The notes beneath the pieces were generated by a model. The model was not told where the DNA came from. It saw only the letters and a list, made by a program, of their open reading frames with translations, and searched no databases. Shown piece after piece: positions 1 to 7,265 of a DNA stretch of 10,512 nt. The first letter of the stretch is position 1, and the number at the start of each line of letters is the position of its first letter. A program made the position numbers and the translations under genes. This DNA comes from Pseudoneurospora amorphoporcata (taxonomy: Eukaryota; Ascomycota; Sordariomycetes; Sordariales; Sordariaceae), in the NCBI GenBank assembly GCA_033297205.1, contig MU859533.1, forward strand, positions 1 to 10,512. Reading direction: 5' to 3'.

Positions 1-75
1 GGTTGAGAAGATCAACAAGGCTTTCGAGACCAAAGTAGTTTATTAGCTGAATTGAACTACTGTTCCAAGCCCAGA
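1..75 (+). repeat. Left terminal inverted repeat of the first unit
   Basis: This pairs with 2164-2238 in inverted orientation. The mismatches are a cluster at positions 7-9 and one at about position 22, all of transition type. The repeat may extend left of the window. Confidence 0.8.
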
Positions 76-127
76 TTACTGCCCTTGTCACACTATCTCA
101 TCAACCGTTACCCACACTCTCAACAAA

Positions 128-1785
128 ATGTGTTGGAAGTGTTATTTTCAGAAGCCTACTTCTTCTGCGCAGGCACCACCCTTCAACTTCAAGAATTACG
201 TTGGCATGGCCAACTTCCAGTCCTGGCTTAGGGACACTATAGTCCGAGCCATCGACCTTGAACGCATTGACCACCAGAATGGCAAGTACGACGAGGGGTT
301 AGAGATTCGTGAGAAAGTCTCAGAAGTCGGTTTGTCGTATATTGACCTTAGAGACACCCACTTCACCTACAAAAACGACTCTTCAACCGAACAGTTATCC
401 ACAAACTCGAAACTTATCGTCAGTCACCACACCATCATCAACCGCTGGCGCAACTTTACTGAGGAGACGTGCGACGCACCGCACCACAAAAGGCTCGGAA
501 AACCGCATACGGCCATGCCATATCACTGCATGGTTGGGGAGTCTCAGTTCTGGACCATCAAGAGGCGATCTCTGACCTCGATCGTCTTTTGAAAGATCTC
601 TCGACCAAAAATCTCACCGGAGAGGAGATGGAGGCAGACAAGCACCGTGTGGTGGTTGTCTTATACTGGGATGCTAGAATGGAAGTGAACTGGTTCTACG
701 ATATGGAATACTGGGTGGGCTGGTGCGGGGCCCTGGAGTGGGACTTCCAGAAATTTCAACCTTTCCGGTCTACGTTCGAGAGGGCTAAGACCGGCGCGGG
801 GGCAGCCTTTCCAGGTCTTGGGGTCTGCGGCGAAAGCGCCGACGACGCGACAGTACTACACAACGCCGCCAATGACACCTTCTCGCAGCTTGTTGCTTTC
901 CTTCGGTTTATGGTTATGACCTAGGAAGAGTGGAGGATCTGGTATGGTGTATGTGGTGGTTGTCTAGACCCGGTGGACCTCTCATGGATTGGCGACAAAA
1001 TTCTGAAGAGAAACCAGGAGTTGAGGCCAAGATTTGAACTGGGAGAGGCGCCCCAGGAAGTTGAAGACCTCGATCCTGAGCATCATGAGCCTGTCGTTGT
1101 GCGCCAAAGCGCAATGGCTGAGATCAATGCTGGTTACACTTCTACGACTGTCGGTAGCGCACCCGAGCCAAATAGTTGGGCTGCTGCTTTGAGGAAGCCG
1201 GTGGAGAAGGTTCCGGAGTTCAAGACGCTATGGTCACTGACCTGGACTTCGACCTTCGGGGACTCATGGGACTGGAGGCCAACCAAGACCTGGTGGACTG
1301 CTGACGATTGTGAGGAATCTGTTGAGAAGGAGAAGGAGAAGGAGGAGGAGCATGTTAAACTGGCCACGAAGACGAGTATATTTGAAGTCAATAGTACCCA
1401 AATAGATTGCACCTCCTCCTCATCCGGTAAAAAGGCCGAGGAAAGCGAATGGACGGTCGTCGCCACCCAGAAGCCCCAGGCCAAAAAGTCAGTCAGATAG
1501 GCAAGCAAAGAGTCTTCCCCTGTAGACAACAAGCGCTGCCAATTCGACCACAGAGCCAAAAAGCATGTCAACAAACCAAACAGACCTGTCAAACCCTACG
1601 GCCAGCTCGTCAAAACTCATCAGAACTCGAAGACCGGAGCAACCACTGCTCAGCCGCTGAGTTACAGCAAGCCAGTCAGCACAGAAAAGACTGCCAGTAA
1701 CAAACCAAGGCCCTTCCCTGAGCAATCATCTGCCGCCATCCACTGGGCCAAGTTCCGTCCTACAGGCAGCGAACATGTCCGCTGA
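128..1785 (+). pseudogene. Decayed DEDDh exonuclease-like (Gfd2/YDR514C-like) gene, long form
   Basis: Seen: ATG at 128 in a good context (CAACAAAATG) opens 154 codons. They contain IDLE (the D-x-E pair), KVSEVGLSYIDLRD, HHTIINRWRNFTEETC and MPYHC, all alignable to the intact copy at 5212-6156. At 560-562 one base is missing: the homologous frame resumes at GAG 562 (EAISDLDRLLKDL) and runs through VVVLYW and LHNAANDT (H-x-A-x-x-D). An in-frame TAG at 922-924 sits where the intact copy reads TEAEW; after it the same frame continues (EEW, then VDLSWIGDKIL). A second TAG at 1498-1500 interrupts a K/E/S/P-rich tail that stays open in the same frame to TGA at 1783, and after that to TGA at 1963. 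The middle catalytic Asp of the intact copy appears replaced by Asn (MEVNW against MEEDV). Known: DEDDh enzymes need all five residues. Inferred: the ancestor was over 550 codons with a long basic/acidic C-terminal tail, and is now inactive. Confidence 0.8.
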
Positions 1786-1965
1786 CCTCACTGGCGCCAT
1801 GACGACTCTTCAGTTTGCGAGGCACATCAGCACAACAACGATCAGCAGCAGGAAGGCAAACCAGCCCGGGCATGCCAGTTTCCAAGTAGCAAGACTGTAG
1901 GAAACGTCAAGCCACGACAGAGCAAGCATCCCGACGGGAAACTTTCCTACACAAGCCGCGCCTGA

Positions 1966-2163
1966 TTGAGCTCAAGCGGGGGAGTAACTCTCTCTCCCGA
2001 GTGAGGGAGAATGGAACATTCTGCTTCCTCATAATCGCTCTAGGGTCACGCAGGACTAGGAGGCAGCGGGCAAGCAGGAAGCAAGTACGATGCAAGCCGC
2101 AACGGTGGCCGGGGGAAATGAAGGTTTATGAGGGCGACATGTTGAGTGTGACAAGGGCAGGCT
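1966..2163. other. Non-coding 3' part of the first unit
   Basis: This lies between the last stop of the decayed frame and the right inverted repeat. It contains a short imperfect hairpin around CTCTCCCGAGTGAGGGAGA near 1990-2010. I recognise no gene. Confidence 0.4.
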
Positions 2164-2238
2164 TCTGGGCTTGGAACAGTAGTTCAATTCAGCTAATAAA
2201 CTACTTTGGTCTCGAAGGCCTTGTTGATCCCTTCAACC
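2164..2238 (-). repeat. Right terminal inverted repeat of the first unit
   Basis: This is the reverse complement of 1-75. The core shared block around TAATAAACTACTTTGG is identical in both arms. Confidence 0.8.
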
Positions 2239-2280
2239 TTCAAACAAAGGCCAGGCTTCAAGGCCTTCTTATACCAAAGA

Positions 2281-2312
2281 GGCTTGGTACGTACTGAGGC
2301 ACGCACCGAGCC
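2281..2312. repeat. Imperfect palindrome
   Basis: GGCTTGGTACGT is followed, after a short loop, by ACGCACCGAGCC. The two 12-bp arms pair with two mismatches, both transitions. It lies 43 bp beyond the right TIR, so it may be a flank or part of an older repeat. The surrounding 2239-2442 holds no gene I can support. Confidence 0.45.
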
Positions 2313-2442
2313 TTGTTGCTTAATGCCTCAAGGTATCTATCTGGCGGTCTTCATACATATGGACCTTCCTGAGTGCCTCCAACCATTCTCCTTCTTCCTT
2401 CTGGCGCCGGCCTTCGTTCGGTTGCCCTCATGATGATGCTCA

Positions 2443-2641
2443 TGTCACAGGGTTAGACCTCTGTGACTGTCGTACGTGATTGCTGTCATGGCTCACCACC
2501 ATGTACTATTCACATGCTTGTGCAGGCTGCAGCTGCTTCAGAAGCAGCTACAGCGGCACTTATAAGGCTGACGTCAAGCGTTGAGGTTCTGTTAGCCTTG
2601 GAAACCCTAACCCAGAACTGTAGGCAAATGTCCGTGTGACA
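2443..2641 (-). mobile_element. Solo LTR-like repeat (copia-type LTR)
   Basis: It starts TGTCACA and ends TGTGACA (TG...CA, 7-bp inverted ends), 199 bp. Its right half, read in reverse, matches the sequence at 10413 to the window end almost perfectly (one difference). The homology stops essentially at the TG edge (at most two further bases, AT or A, are shared), which supports a real LTR boundary. At the right edge that sequence directly follows a copia RNase H fragment on the + strand, so the LTR sense strand here is minus. In that sense it contains a TTATAAG TATA-like box. I find no convincing 5-bp target duplication (GCTCA against TTGAG), so this may be an old or rearranged solo LTR. Confidence 0.6.
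2531..2549. repeat. Perfect 9-bp-arm palindrome inside the LTR
   Basis: AGCTGCTTC, A, GAAGCAGCT: perfect 9-bp arms around one base. The matching LTR at the window's right edge is cut at the corresponding GCTGCTTC arm. Confidence 0.7.
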
Positions 2642-3366
2642 TTGAGTGATGACGGTTGACATGCTGTAGAGACGGTTGCGGGAAACGGCTTCTGGCAAGA
2701 AGATGATGAAAGCCCAGGGAATCAGGAAGGAAACATGAAGAAGCGAAAGGAATTAGGGGGGTTTGCTAGGAAGGGATAGTTTCGATAGGCAACTCAACAA
2801 ATTTTGCTTTATACTTTCATGCTTATTGTTCATGAGAGTGTGTGCCGCTTATAAACTGGCTAACTTTATGCCTAGTTTGTTCCTTCTTCTCCTCCGATAT
2901 GATGCGCCTGTACAGAGGCGGAATATAAGACGATGCACAAAATGTTGCGTAAAGGGCATTCCTGTCTTGTTTGTTTCCTTCCACCTGGTGGCGGCTTGCT
3001 GCGTTGATAGAGGTTGCTGAATCCAGTGTGTGCTGTTTTGCCGCTCAAGCAATTGCTACCTTACCTACAGGAAGATGCAATCAGGTAACAATTTAAATAG
3101 GAAAGTATAAATCTGGGCGTTATCCCGCCAGTTTACGTGTTGCCTGTCCGTATGGCATGTTGGCATGTCATTCAAGCTACCTATAGATGGAAGCAAGACC
3201 AACTCTTACTCCTGTCATCTTCCACTGAGTTCCATTCATAATGGAACCGATAGCCACACGTCCTTTATCAGCTGCTTCTCCTACCTAGCAGGTAGGTACC
3301 TCCACCTACTTCCATTAATACGATCATCATAAAATGAGGTCTAGTCACAATCGTCCAGCGCTAGAA
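2642..3366. other. Intergenic stretch, no gene recognised
   Basis: Short open frames on both strands here (up to 85 codons) lack recognisable motifs and overlap one another, so I do not call them. The only structure seen is a short CCTACCT/AGGTAGG palindrome at 3280-3296, within a run of CCTAC/GGTAGG motifs. Confidence 0.5.
3280..3296. repeat. CCTACCT-AGC-AGGTAGG palindrome
   Basis: Perfect 7-bp arms with a 3-bp loop, followed by another ACCT-rich run (GGTACCTCCACCTAC). Its role is unknown; it could be a regulatory site or a repeat remnant. Confidence 0.5.
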
Positions 3367-3391
3367 TCAAGTCAAGTCAAGTCAGGTCAAG
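3367..3391. repeat. TCAAG pentanucleotide tandem repeat
   Basis: Five consecutive 5-bp units: TCAAG three times, one TCAGG variant, then TCAAG. The repeat lies just upstream of the family remnant. Confidence 0.85.
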
Positions 3392-3404
3392 TTCAACCCC
3401 CGAT

Positions 3405-3882
3405 TTGACTTGCCTAAACTTGAAGTCTTTCGTCAAGCTTTTGACCGTCGGTCTGATCAAGTTCTACGATGCCGAAAAGAACAACATAATCCTGGCGCCG
3501 ACCACTTCCAGGCACGGCAGAGTTCGAGCGCATGTCCGAAGTCGGATTTGGGTCGTTCGATCCCAGAGACACCACCGAGCTATCCGGACGGGAGTCAACT
3601 TCAACGAGCACTTCCAGCAACACGGTGGCCCTGGAAGAAGAACTTTTGGTTTCCAAATTCGTGCACGGCACAGCATATGTAACCACTCGTTTTAAGAAGA
3701 TGACGGTGCAGAATTGTCGGGCATGCTCGGCATCATTCCCGCCCAGGCAACGCAGAGATCAATTATGTCGTTCAAGGCCCGGGATGCTGGACACGGACCA
3801 CCTTCCTGATCGGGATGGTGTGTAGAGCTTTTGGAACATTTGATTGGTGAGAACCTTCCCGCACCTGCAGACGTGCGCTGAA
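3405..3882 (+). pseudogene. N-terminal remnant of a DEDDh (Gfd2-like) family copy
   Basis: Seen: in one frame a D-x-E-like FYDAEKN (Asp codon at 3468) and, 22-23 codons on in another frame, MSEVGFGSFDPRDT (from 3532), which matches LSEVGIAVYDPRE of the intact copy. This is followed by LVSKFVHGTAYVTTRFKKMT, matching its LIRAYHTIIHQYRRYT block. The spacing between the two motifs (67 nt) implies a one-base frameshift between 3477 and 3530. Beyond 3700 similarity weakens; a short frame VELLEHLIGENL near 3822-3860 may continue the KQLVGELL helix after further shifts. The second half of the fold, with H-x-A-x-x-D, is absent. Open stretches in other frames look like shadows. The SEVG..DPRD match is strong; the exact ends are uncertain. 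Confidence 0.6.
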
Positions 3883-4945
3883 GCTGATTAGCTGAACTCA
3901 TTTTATAGCGGTCGTACCGTACACAGCTACTGATTGGCTTCGGCAGCAATGGGAACGGCCTCCAGGGATCACGGCCAAACATGACACTCCGCAAGGTTTC
4001 TTCCGCTATCACAGAGCAGATATTCCGACTCGCGGGACTTGTATGAAGTGAACCTCCTCAATTCACTCTTTGGTTTGATTTTTATTTTTGTTAGATCTTT
4101 TCATGTTTTATTTTATTTTTCCCGAGTTGAAGCACAAGGAAACAGCGGATGTCCTTGGTGGGTGGGTCAAAAATTATAGAACCCTCCTAAGACAGACGTA
4201 CGAGATGCGGGCAGATTCTGCGGACTATATAGGTGTCTTGAGATAGCCTCTCGGGACTTGGAAAGAGGTCTTGGATCACGATTTTGCAGAGGCACAGGGG
4301 ATGTTTAGGGTAGACGTAGTTTACCTTGGCGTCCATGATCGATGCCTAACACATTATTACCTACAACCGAGTTCAAAGAGCACGAGAGAATGCTTCTGTG
4401 ACTTGTCAGGGCGGATTTATGCTTTCATGTATGGAGGGATTCAATACTGAGCGTGATTTATTTCGACCTGCGAGCTTCTTGTGTTCTTATTTTGCTGTCA
4501 CAATTTGTAAACCGGCGTGTCATGTTTTGGTATCAGACAGATCTTCCCCCCCATAGAAATTACCTGACCCTACCAGTTTAATCCCAAACTCTTGTGTTCG
4601 AGCTTCTTCCTCACGAGTGTCCTCCATCAAACCTTTGTGCATGCTCAGAACCTGATGAGCGAATCCAATGGCGGTGAGAGCCCGGGAAACGGCTATGTGG
4701 TCTGTGAATGTTCATGAACAGGAGCAGGACAGACGTAACCTTGCCCGTTGAAGTAAAGACATTCACAGTTCGCTCCATGAAGCTGCCACTCAACCTGGAA
4801 CCTGAACCCACTTCGGGCTGTTCTCCCAATCAGATCCGTGAACAAGGGAATAGTGGCAGGTTCTATGGCCCTGTTCACGCCTCTTCACCACCACAGTCCC
4901 ATTCGCTTCGGCTGCTCGCGACCTGTGTTTTATCTCTTGTAGGGC
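3883..4945. other. Long non-coding stretch upstream of the intact gene
   Basis: No coding region is supported. 4073-4131 is T-rich (runs such as TTTTTATTTTTG and TTTTATTTTATTTTT). A small palindrome GTTCATGAAC lies near 4708-4717. Overlapping short open frames at 4611-5005 on both strands have no recognisable motif. The last few hundred bases are presumably promoter-proximal DNA for the gene at 5212. Confidence 0.4.
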
Positions 4946-5000
4946 ATATTTAATCCCCCGCTTCTCGCCTGAATTCTCTCCTGTCTTCTTCTCTCGCAAA
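4946..5000 (+). promoter_or_regulatory. Core promoter of the intact gene
   Basis: A TATA-like ATATTTAA at 4946-4953 is followed by a CT-rich tract (TTCTCTCCTGTCTTCTTCTCTC) and then CAA/ACAACAACACTC. This is the usual layout of a fungal TATA, pyrimidine tract and start region. It lies about 260 bp upstream of the ATG, leaving room for a leader of about 200 nt that includes the putative intron. Confidence 0.55.
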
Positions 5001-5094
5001 GTCAATTCCTACAACAACACTCAATCGAGTCGAGAACCTGGAAAACAAGGAACAATCACGATAGTAGTCGACCACATCTACGTATCTCGACCAA

Positions 5095-5159
5095 GTAAGT
5101 GCGACCTTACCCAACCTCTTATAGCAAGCTTGGTCAGGACATTCATTGACAGTCACTAG
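5095..5159 (+). other. Putative intron in the 5' UTR of the intact gene
   Basis: A consensus donor GTAAGT at 5095 is followed by candidate branch sequence CATTGAC (5144-5150) and acceptor CACTAG ending at 5159. This would be 65 nt, a typical length for filamentous fungi. An alternative acceptor, CTGAG at 5203, would also remove the upstream ATG at 5170, which opens a 10-residue uORF ending at 5202. The donor is clear; the acceptor is not settled. Confidence 0.45.
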
Positions 5160-5211
5160 ATACATTACAATGCTATCCTGCCTTCCGTACAATCTTGACT
5201 GAGCAACAATT

Positions 5212-6156
5212 ATGCCAGGCTCAACTACTCCTCCCCCGCCCATGGTCGTTAACCACGCGGACATGATGCGTTGCGCCAAAGACGTTGAGGACACCATCTT
5301 TCTCACCATGGATTGCGAAGGTGTCGATCATCTTTACATGTATACAAAGAAGGGTGAGCCGCAGCCATCGAGTTATCAGAAGTTGTCGGAGGTCGGTATC
5401 GCCGTGTACGACCCCCGGGAGAGGATCCAGACCGCCACCACGAACCAAAGTTGTGTCGACGACCTAGGCGCACTGATTCGCGCATACCACACCATCATCC
5501 ACCAGTATCGTCGGTACACAGAAGAAACTTGCCCAGCTGGTTTCCATCGTGGGACGAAAAAAGGGCCTGCTAAGCCGTATCCTGCCAGACCTTACCATTG
5601 CAAATTCGCCAAGTCGATCTTCAGGACAGCGGCAGAGGCAATGGGCGACATCAAGCAGCTGGTCGGAGAACTTCTTCGCAAGAACAGGACAGAGTCTGAA
5701 ATCCGTGACGGCGTTGATTGTAAGGTCTGCGTTCTATTCTGGGCCGCTGGAATGGAGGAAGATGTTTTGCGCGAGGGCGGTGTTGACCTCACCGGCATGA
5801 GCTCCCAGATCAAGGTCTGGGACATGCAGATTTGGTCTGTTTTTCAGATCCGGTTTAACAGAACCCAGACCAAGGGAGAAACGGCCTTCGGGTCCCTAGG
5901 TGCCCTGGGCAAGAGCTCTGCTCTGCATAACGCTACGAACGACGCCGTGGCGCAGATGCTGTCCCTCCTCAAACTCCTACACATCACCGAAGCCGAATGG
6001 CATGCCTGGCATGTTGACCGTGTTGACCTTCCGCCTATGTCAATGGGTTGGGTGGATCCGAGAATCCTTAGCGGTAACTTCAACTCGCGCCCAAGGACTC
6101 TAAAAGCCCCTATTTACAACCGTGTTATCCGTAATAACAGCCAGGCCAAGAAGTAA
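5212..6156 (+). CDS. Intact DEDDh 3'-5' exonuclease-like protein (Gfd2/YDR514C-like C-terminal domain)
   Basis: 314 aa in one open frame. The start ATG has A at -3, and the protein begins with a short Ser/Thr/Pro tail. Motifs in order: TMDCEG with Asp34 and Glu36 (ExoI D-x-E); LSEVGIAVYDPRE at 58-70; YHTIIHQYRRYTEETC at 92-107; PYHCKFAKSIF near 127; VCVLFWAAGMEEDVL at 172-186, where Asp184 fits the ExoII Asp; KVWDMQIW at 201-208; LHNATNDA with His239 and Asp244 (ExoIII H-x-A-x-x-D); MGWVDPRI near 277; a basic C-terminus. All five DEDDh residues are therefore present. Known: this fold cleaves nucleic acids 3' to 5' with two metal ions; Gfd2 is linked genetically to the mRNA-export helicase Dbp5. 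Inferred: a nuclear or cytoplasmic nuclease-like protein; the substrate is unknown. No signal peptide or membrane segment is seen. It is the only complete copy in the window and has decayed paralogues on both sides. It could still be catalytically inert or poorly expressed. Confidence 0.82.
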   Translation: MPGSTTPPPPMVVNHADMMRCAKDVEDTIFLTMDCEGVDHLYMYTKKGEPQPSSYQKLSEVGIAVYDPRERIQTATTNQSCVDDLGALIRAYHTIIHQYRRYTEETCPAGFHRGTKKGPAKPYPARPYHCKFAKSIFRTAAEAMGDIKQLVGELLRKNRTESEIRDGVDCKVCVLFWAAGMEEDVLREGGVDLTGMSSQIKVWDMQIWSVFQIRFNRTQTKGETAFGSLGALGKSSALHNATNDAVAQMLSLLKLLHITEAEWHAWHVDRVDLPPMSMGWVDPRILSGNFNSRPRTLKAPIYNRVIRNNSQAKK

Positions 6157-6190
6157 ACCAACCTCTATAGAGGCCTAGCTATATCTATAG

Positions 6191-6268
6191 GAGAAGCGCT
6201 ACTCGCACGTTGGCAAAACTCTACTCGCACGTGGATCCACATTTTTTTCCCATACATAACCCGAACCC
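6191..6268 (+). repeat. Left TIR of the 894-bp element
   Basis: 78 bp, starting GAGAAGCGCT and ending CCCGAACCC. Inside it the motif CTACTCGCACGT occurs twice, 24 bp apart, giving a short internal direct repeat. Confidence 0.85.
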
Positions 6269-6378
6269 TGGCGACCTGCCATAGTCCCGCACTAGTTTAG
6301 GTCGTACTATGCCCGCCAAGCTCCCAAATTTCAGCCCAGTACACGTTTAGACCCCTGCAGTCGTACTGCACTGGCCAC

Positions 6379-6412
6379 CCTAGTCTGGGCGCCCAAACTA
6401 ACCCAGACTAGG
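6379..6412. repeat. Hairpin inside the 894-bp element
   Basis: CCTAGTCTGGG and CCCAGACTAGG form perfect 11-bp arms around a 12-nt loop. It could form a stem-loop in single-stranded DNA or RNA; its role is unknown. Confidence 0.7.
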
Positions 6413-6752
6413 CAGTCTAACTCTTGTAATTTTCTGGCACCAGCACTAGTACCTTATCGCACTACTTCCTTTACCAAACCACCATCGCATACATCACCAC
6501 ATTGTAATCCTTCAATCCACTACGTCGCACATCATCAGATATCATCAAGTAAACAAAGCGCTAGAATCTGTCGACAGTACGGAATGATCCATCATTTTTC
6601 TGTGCGTTTCCCAGCTAATCGCGATGTAGATGACCGATGTAGTGACCCAGCCGACGGGCGCATGCGACCGTGGCGCTCACATCCCCTATAGTCTCATCGA
6701 CCCCCCTTTCTCGACCCCGCATAGATTAATGTAGAGTGCAGTGCAGTATAGT

Positions 6753-6772
6753 GAGCTCAATCGAGCTCAATC
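6753..6772. repeat. Tandem 10-bp repeat
   Basis: GAGCTCAATC occurs twice in direct tandem within the 894-bp element, with a partial third unit (GACCTCAATT) close behind. Confidence 0.75.
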
Positions 6773-7005
6773 GGGCGACCTCAATTGAATGCGACATGCA
6801 AAAGTGCGACCGTGCCGCTAAGTACCCTATAAGACTGCTATATAAATGCCCTGTAAGAACTAAGTCTGGGTGCAAATCTGGGGGTGTGTGCGCTGCAGTC
6901 TGGAATCTGGGCTTGGCATAGCAGAGCAACCTTGAAAGATTGAAATGCCCAGATGTGCTTGGCGAAATTTATGAAAGAATACATCTGCCATAGCAGACTT
7001 CGAGC

Positions 7006-7084
7006 GGGTTCGGGTTATGTATAGGAAAAAAAATGTAGATCCACGTGCGAGTAGAGTTTTGCCAACGTGCGAGTAGCGCTTCTC
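7006..7084 (-). repeat. Right TIR of the 894-bp element
   Basis: 79 bp, the reverse complement of the left TIR. The two substitutions are both CpA in the left arm against TpA in this arm when read on the same strand. Confidence 0.85.
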
Positions 7085-7143
7085 ATCTTATAGTGGGTAG
7101 TTAGATTAATGTAAATCCTTACCTTAATAATAATAATTTCACT

Positions 7144-7265
7144 GTTCAAGCCCCTAATTTGTCGACTACACCAACATGTCTCTGATCGCATCATCGCGAT
7201 GGGCTGGATGGATCGGTCCATCTACAACAGCCACTTCCGCATGAGGCCTAGGAGCCTGCACGAGA
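7144..7265 (+). pseudogene. Duplicated C-terminal fragment of the truncated paralogue
   Basis: This stretch aligns to 7522-7634, the 3' part of the next copy. Shared blocks are GTTCAA..C, ..TTTGTC.ACTACACC, then TGTCTC.GATC, and finally a 67-bp block from ATGGGCTGG (7199-7265 against 7568-7634, seven differences). The first repeat carries an extra 8 bp or so just before 7199. This puts its YTNMSLI part, matching YTDLSPI, out of frame with the MGWMD part. It is the 3' end of a lost family copy, or a product of unequal exchange. Confidence 0.7.

Larger units (their letters stand above)
1..2238. mobile_element. TIR-bounded unit carrying a DEDDh-family pseudogene
   Basis: Positions 1-75 are the reverse complement of 2164-2238 with about four mismatches (71 of 75 by eye, no gaps); similarity stops after position 75. 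The arms enclose about 2.1 kb holding one gene-family copy on the + strand and no transposase. This looks like a non-autonomous DNA transposon with a captured gene, or a gene unit bounded by old inverted repeats. The left arm starts at the first base of the window, so the true outer end and any target-site duplication cannot be seen. The ancestral promoter and leader of the gene lie in or just inside the left arm: the start codon is only 52 bp past it. Confidence 0.6.
6191..7084. mobile_element. 894-bp non-autonomous DNA transposon (MITE, hAT- or Mutator-like)
   Basis: Positions 6191-6268 and 7006-7084 are inverted repeats differing by two substitutions and one base in a T run. The flanks are ATCTATAG (6183-6190) on the left and ATCTTATAG (7085-7093) on the right, each directly abutting a TIR: an 8-9-bp target-site duplication with one indel. 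Long TIRs with 8-9-bp duplications are known from hAT and Mutator-like elements. The interior has no transposase; its longest frames (about 61-67 codons) are unremarkable. The element sits 35 bp downstream of the stop of the intact gene and just upstream of the next gene fragment, so it may supply or disrupt the 3' UTR of the former. Confidence 0.75.

Noticed and set aside
913..967. A 55-nt intron removing the TAG at 922
   Set aside because: GT and AG are present, but its length would shift the frame, while the unspliced frame (EEW, VDL) continues to match the intact copy on both sides.
1134..1592. 152-codon minus-strand open frame with Ser/Phe repeats
   Set aside because: It is antisense to the acidic/lysine tail of the first pseudogene, where GAG/AAG codons read in reverse give Ser/Phe/Leu.
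2600..2615. Telomere-like CCCTAACCC
   Set aside because: A single partial unit inside the LTR, not an array; no evidence of a chromosome end.
2763..3020. 85-codon + strand frame, Cys- and Leu-rich, as a small secreted protein
   Set aside because: No clear signal peptide start, no promoter or homologous motif, and a minus-strand frame of similar length overlaps it.
3886..3900. Third copy of the 75-bp TIR (shared ATTAGCTGAA)
   Set aside because: Only about 10 bases match; no extension on either side.
3692..4012. 106-codon minus-strand open frame
   Set aside because: It overlaps the + strand family remnant; no motif, and low-complexity Ser/Pro composition.
4950..5309. 119-codon minus-strand open frame
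   Set aside because: It overlaps the promoter, leader and start of the intact gene on the other strand and has no recognisable motif.
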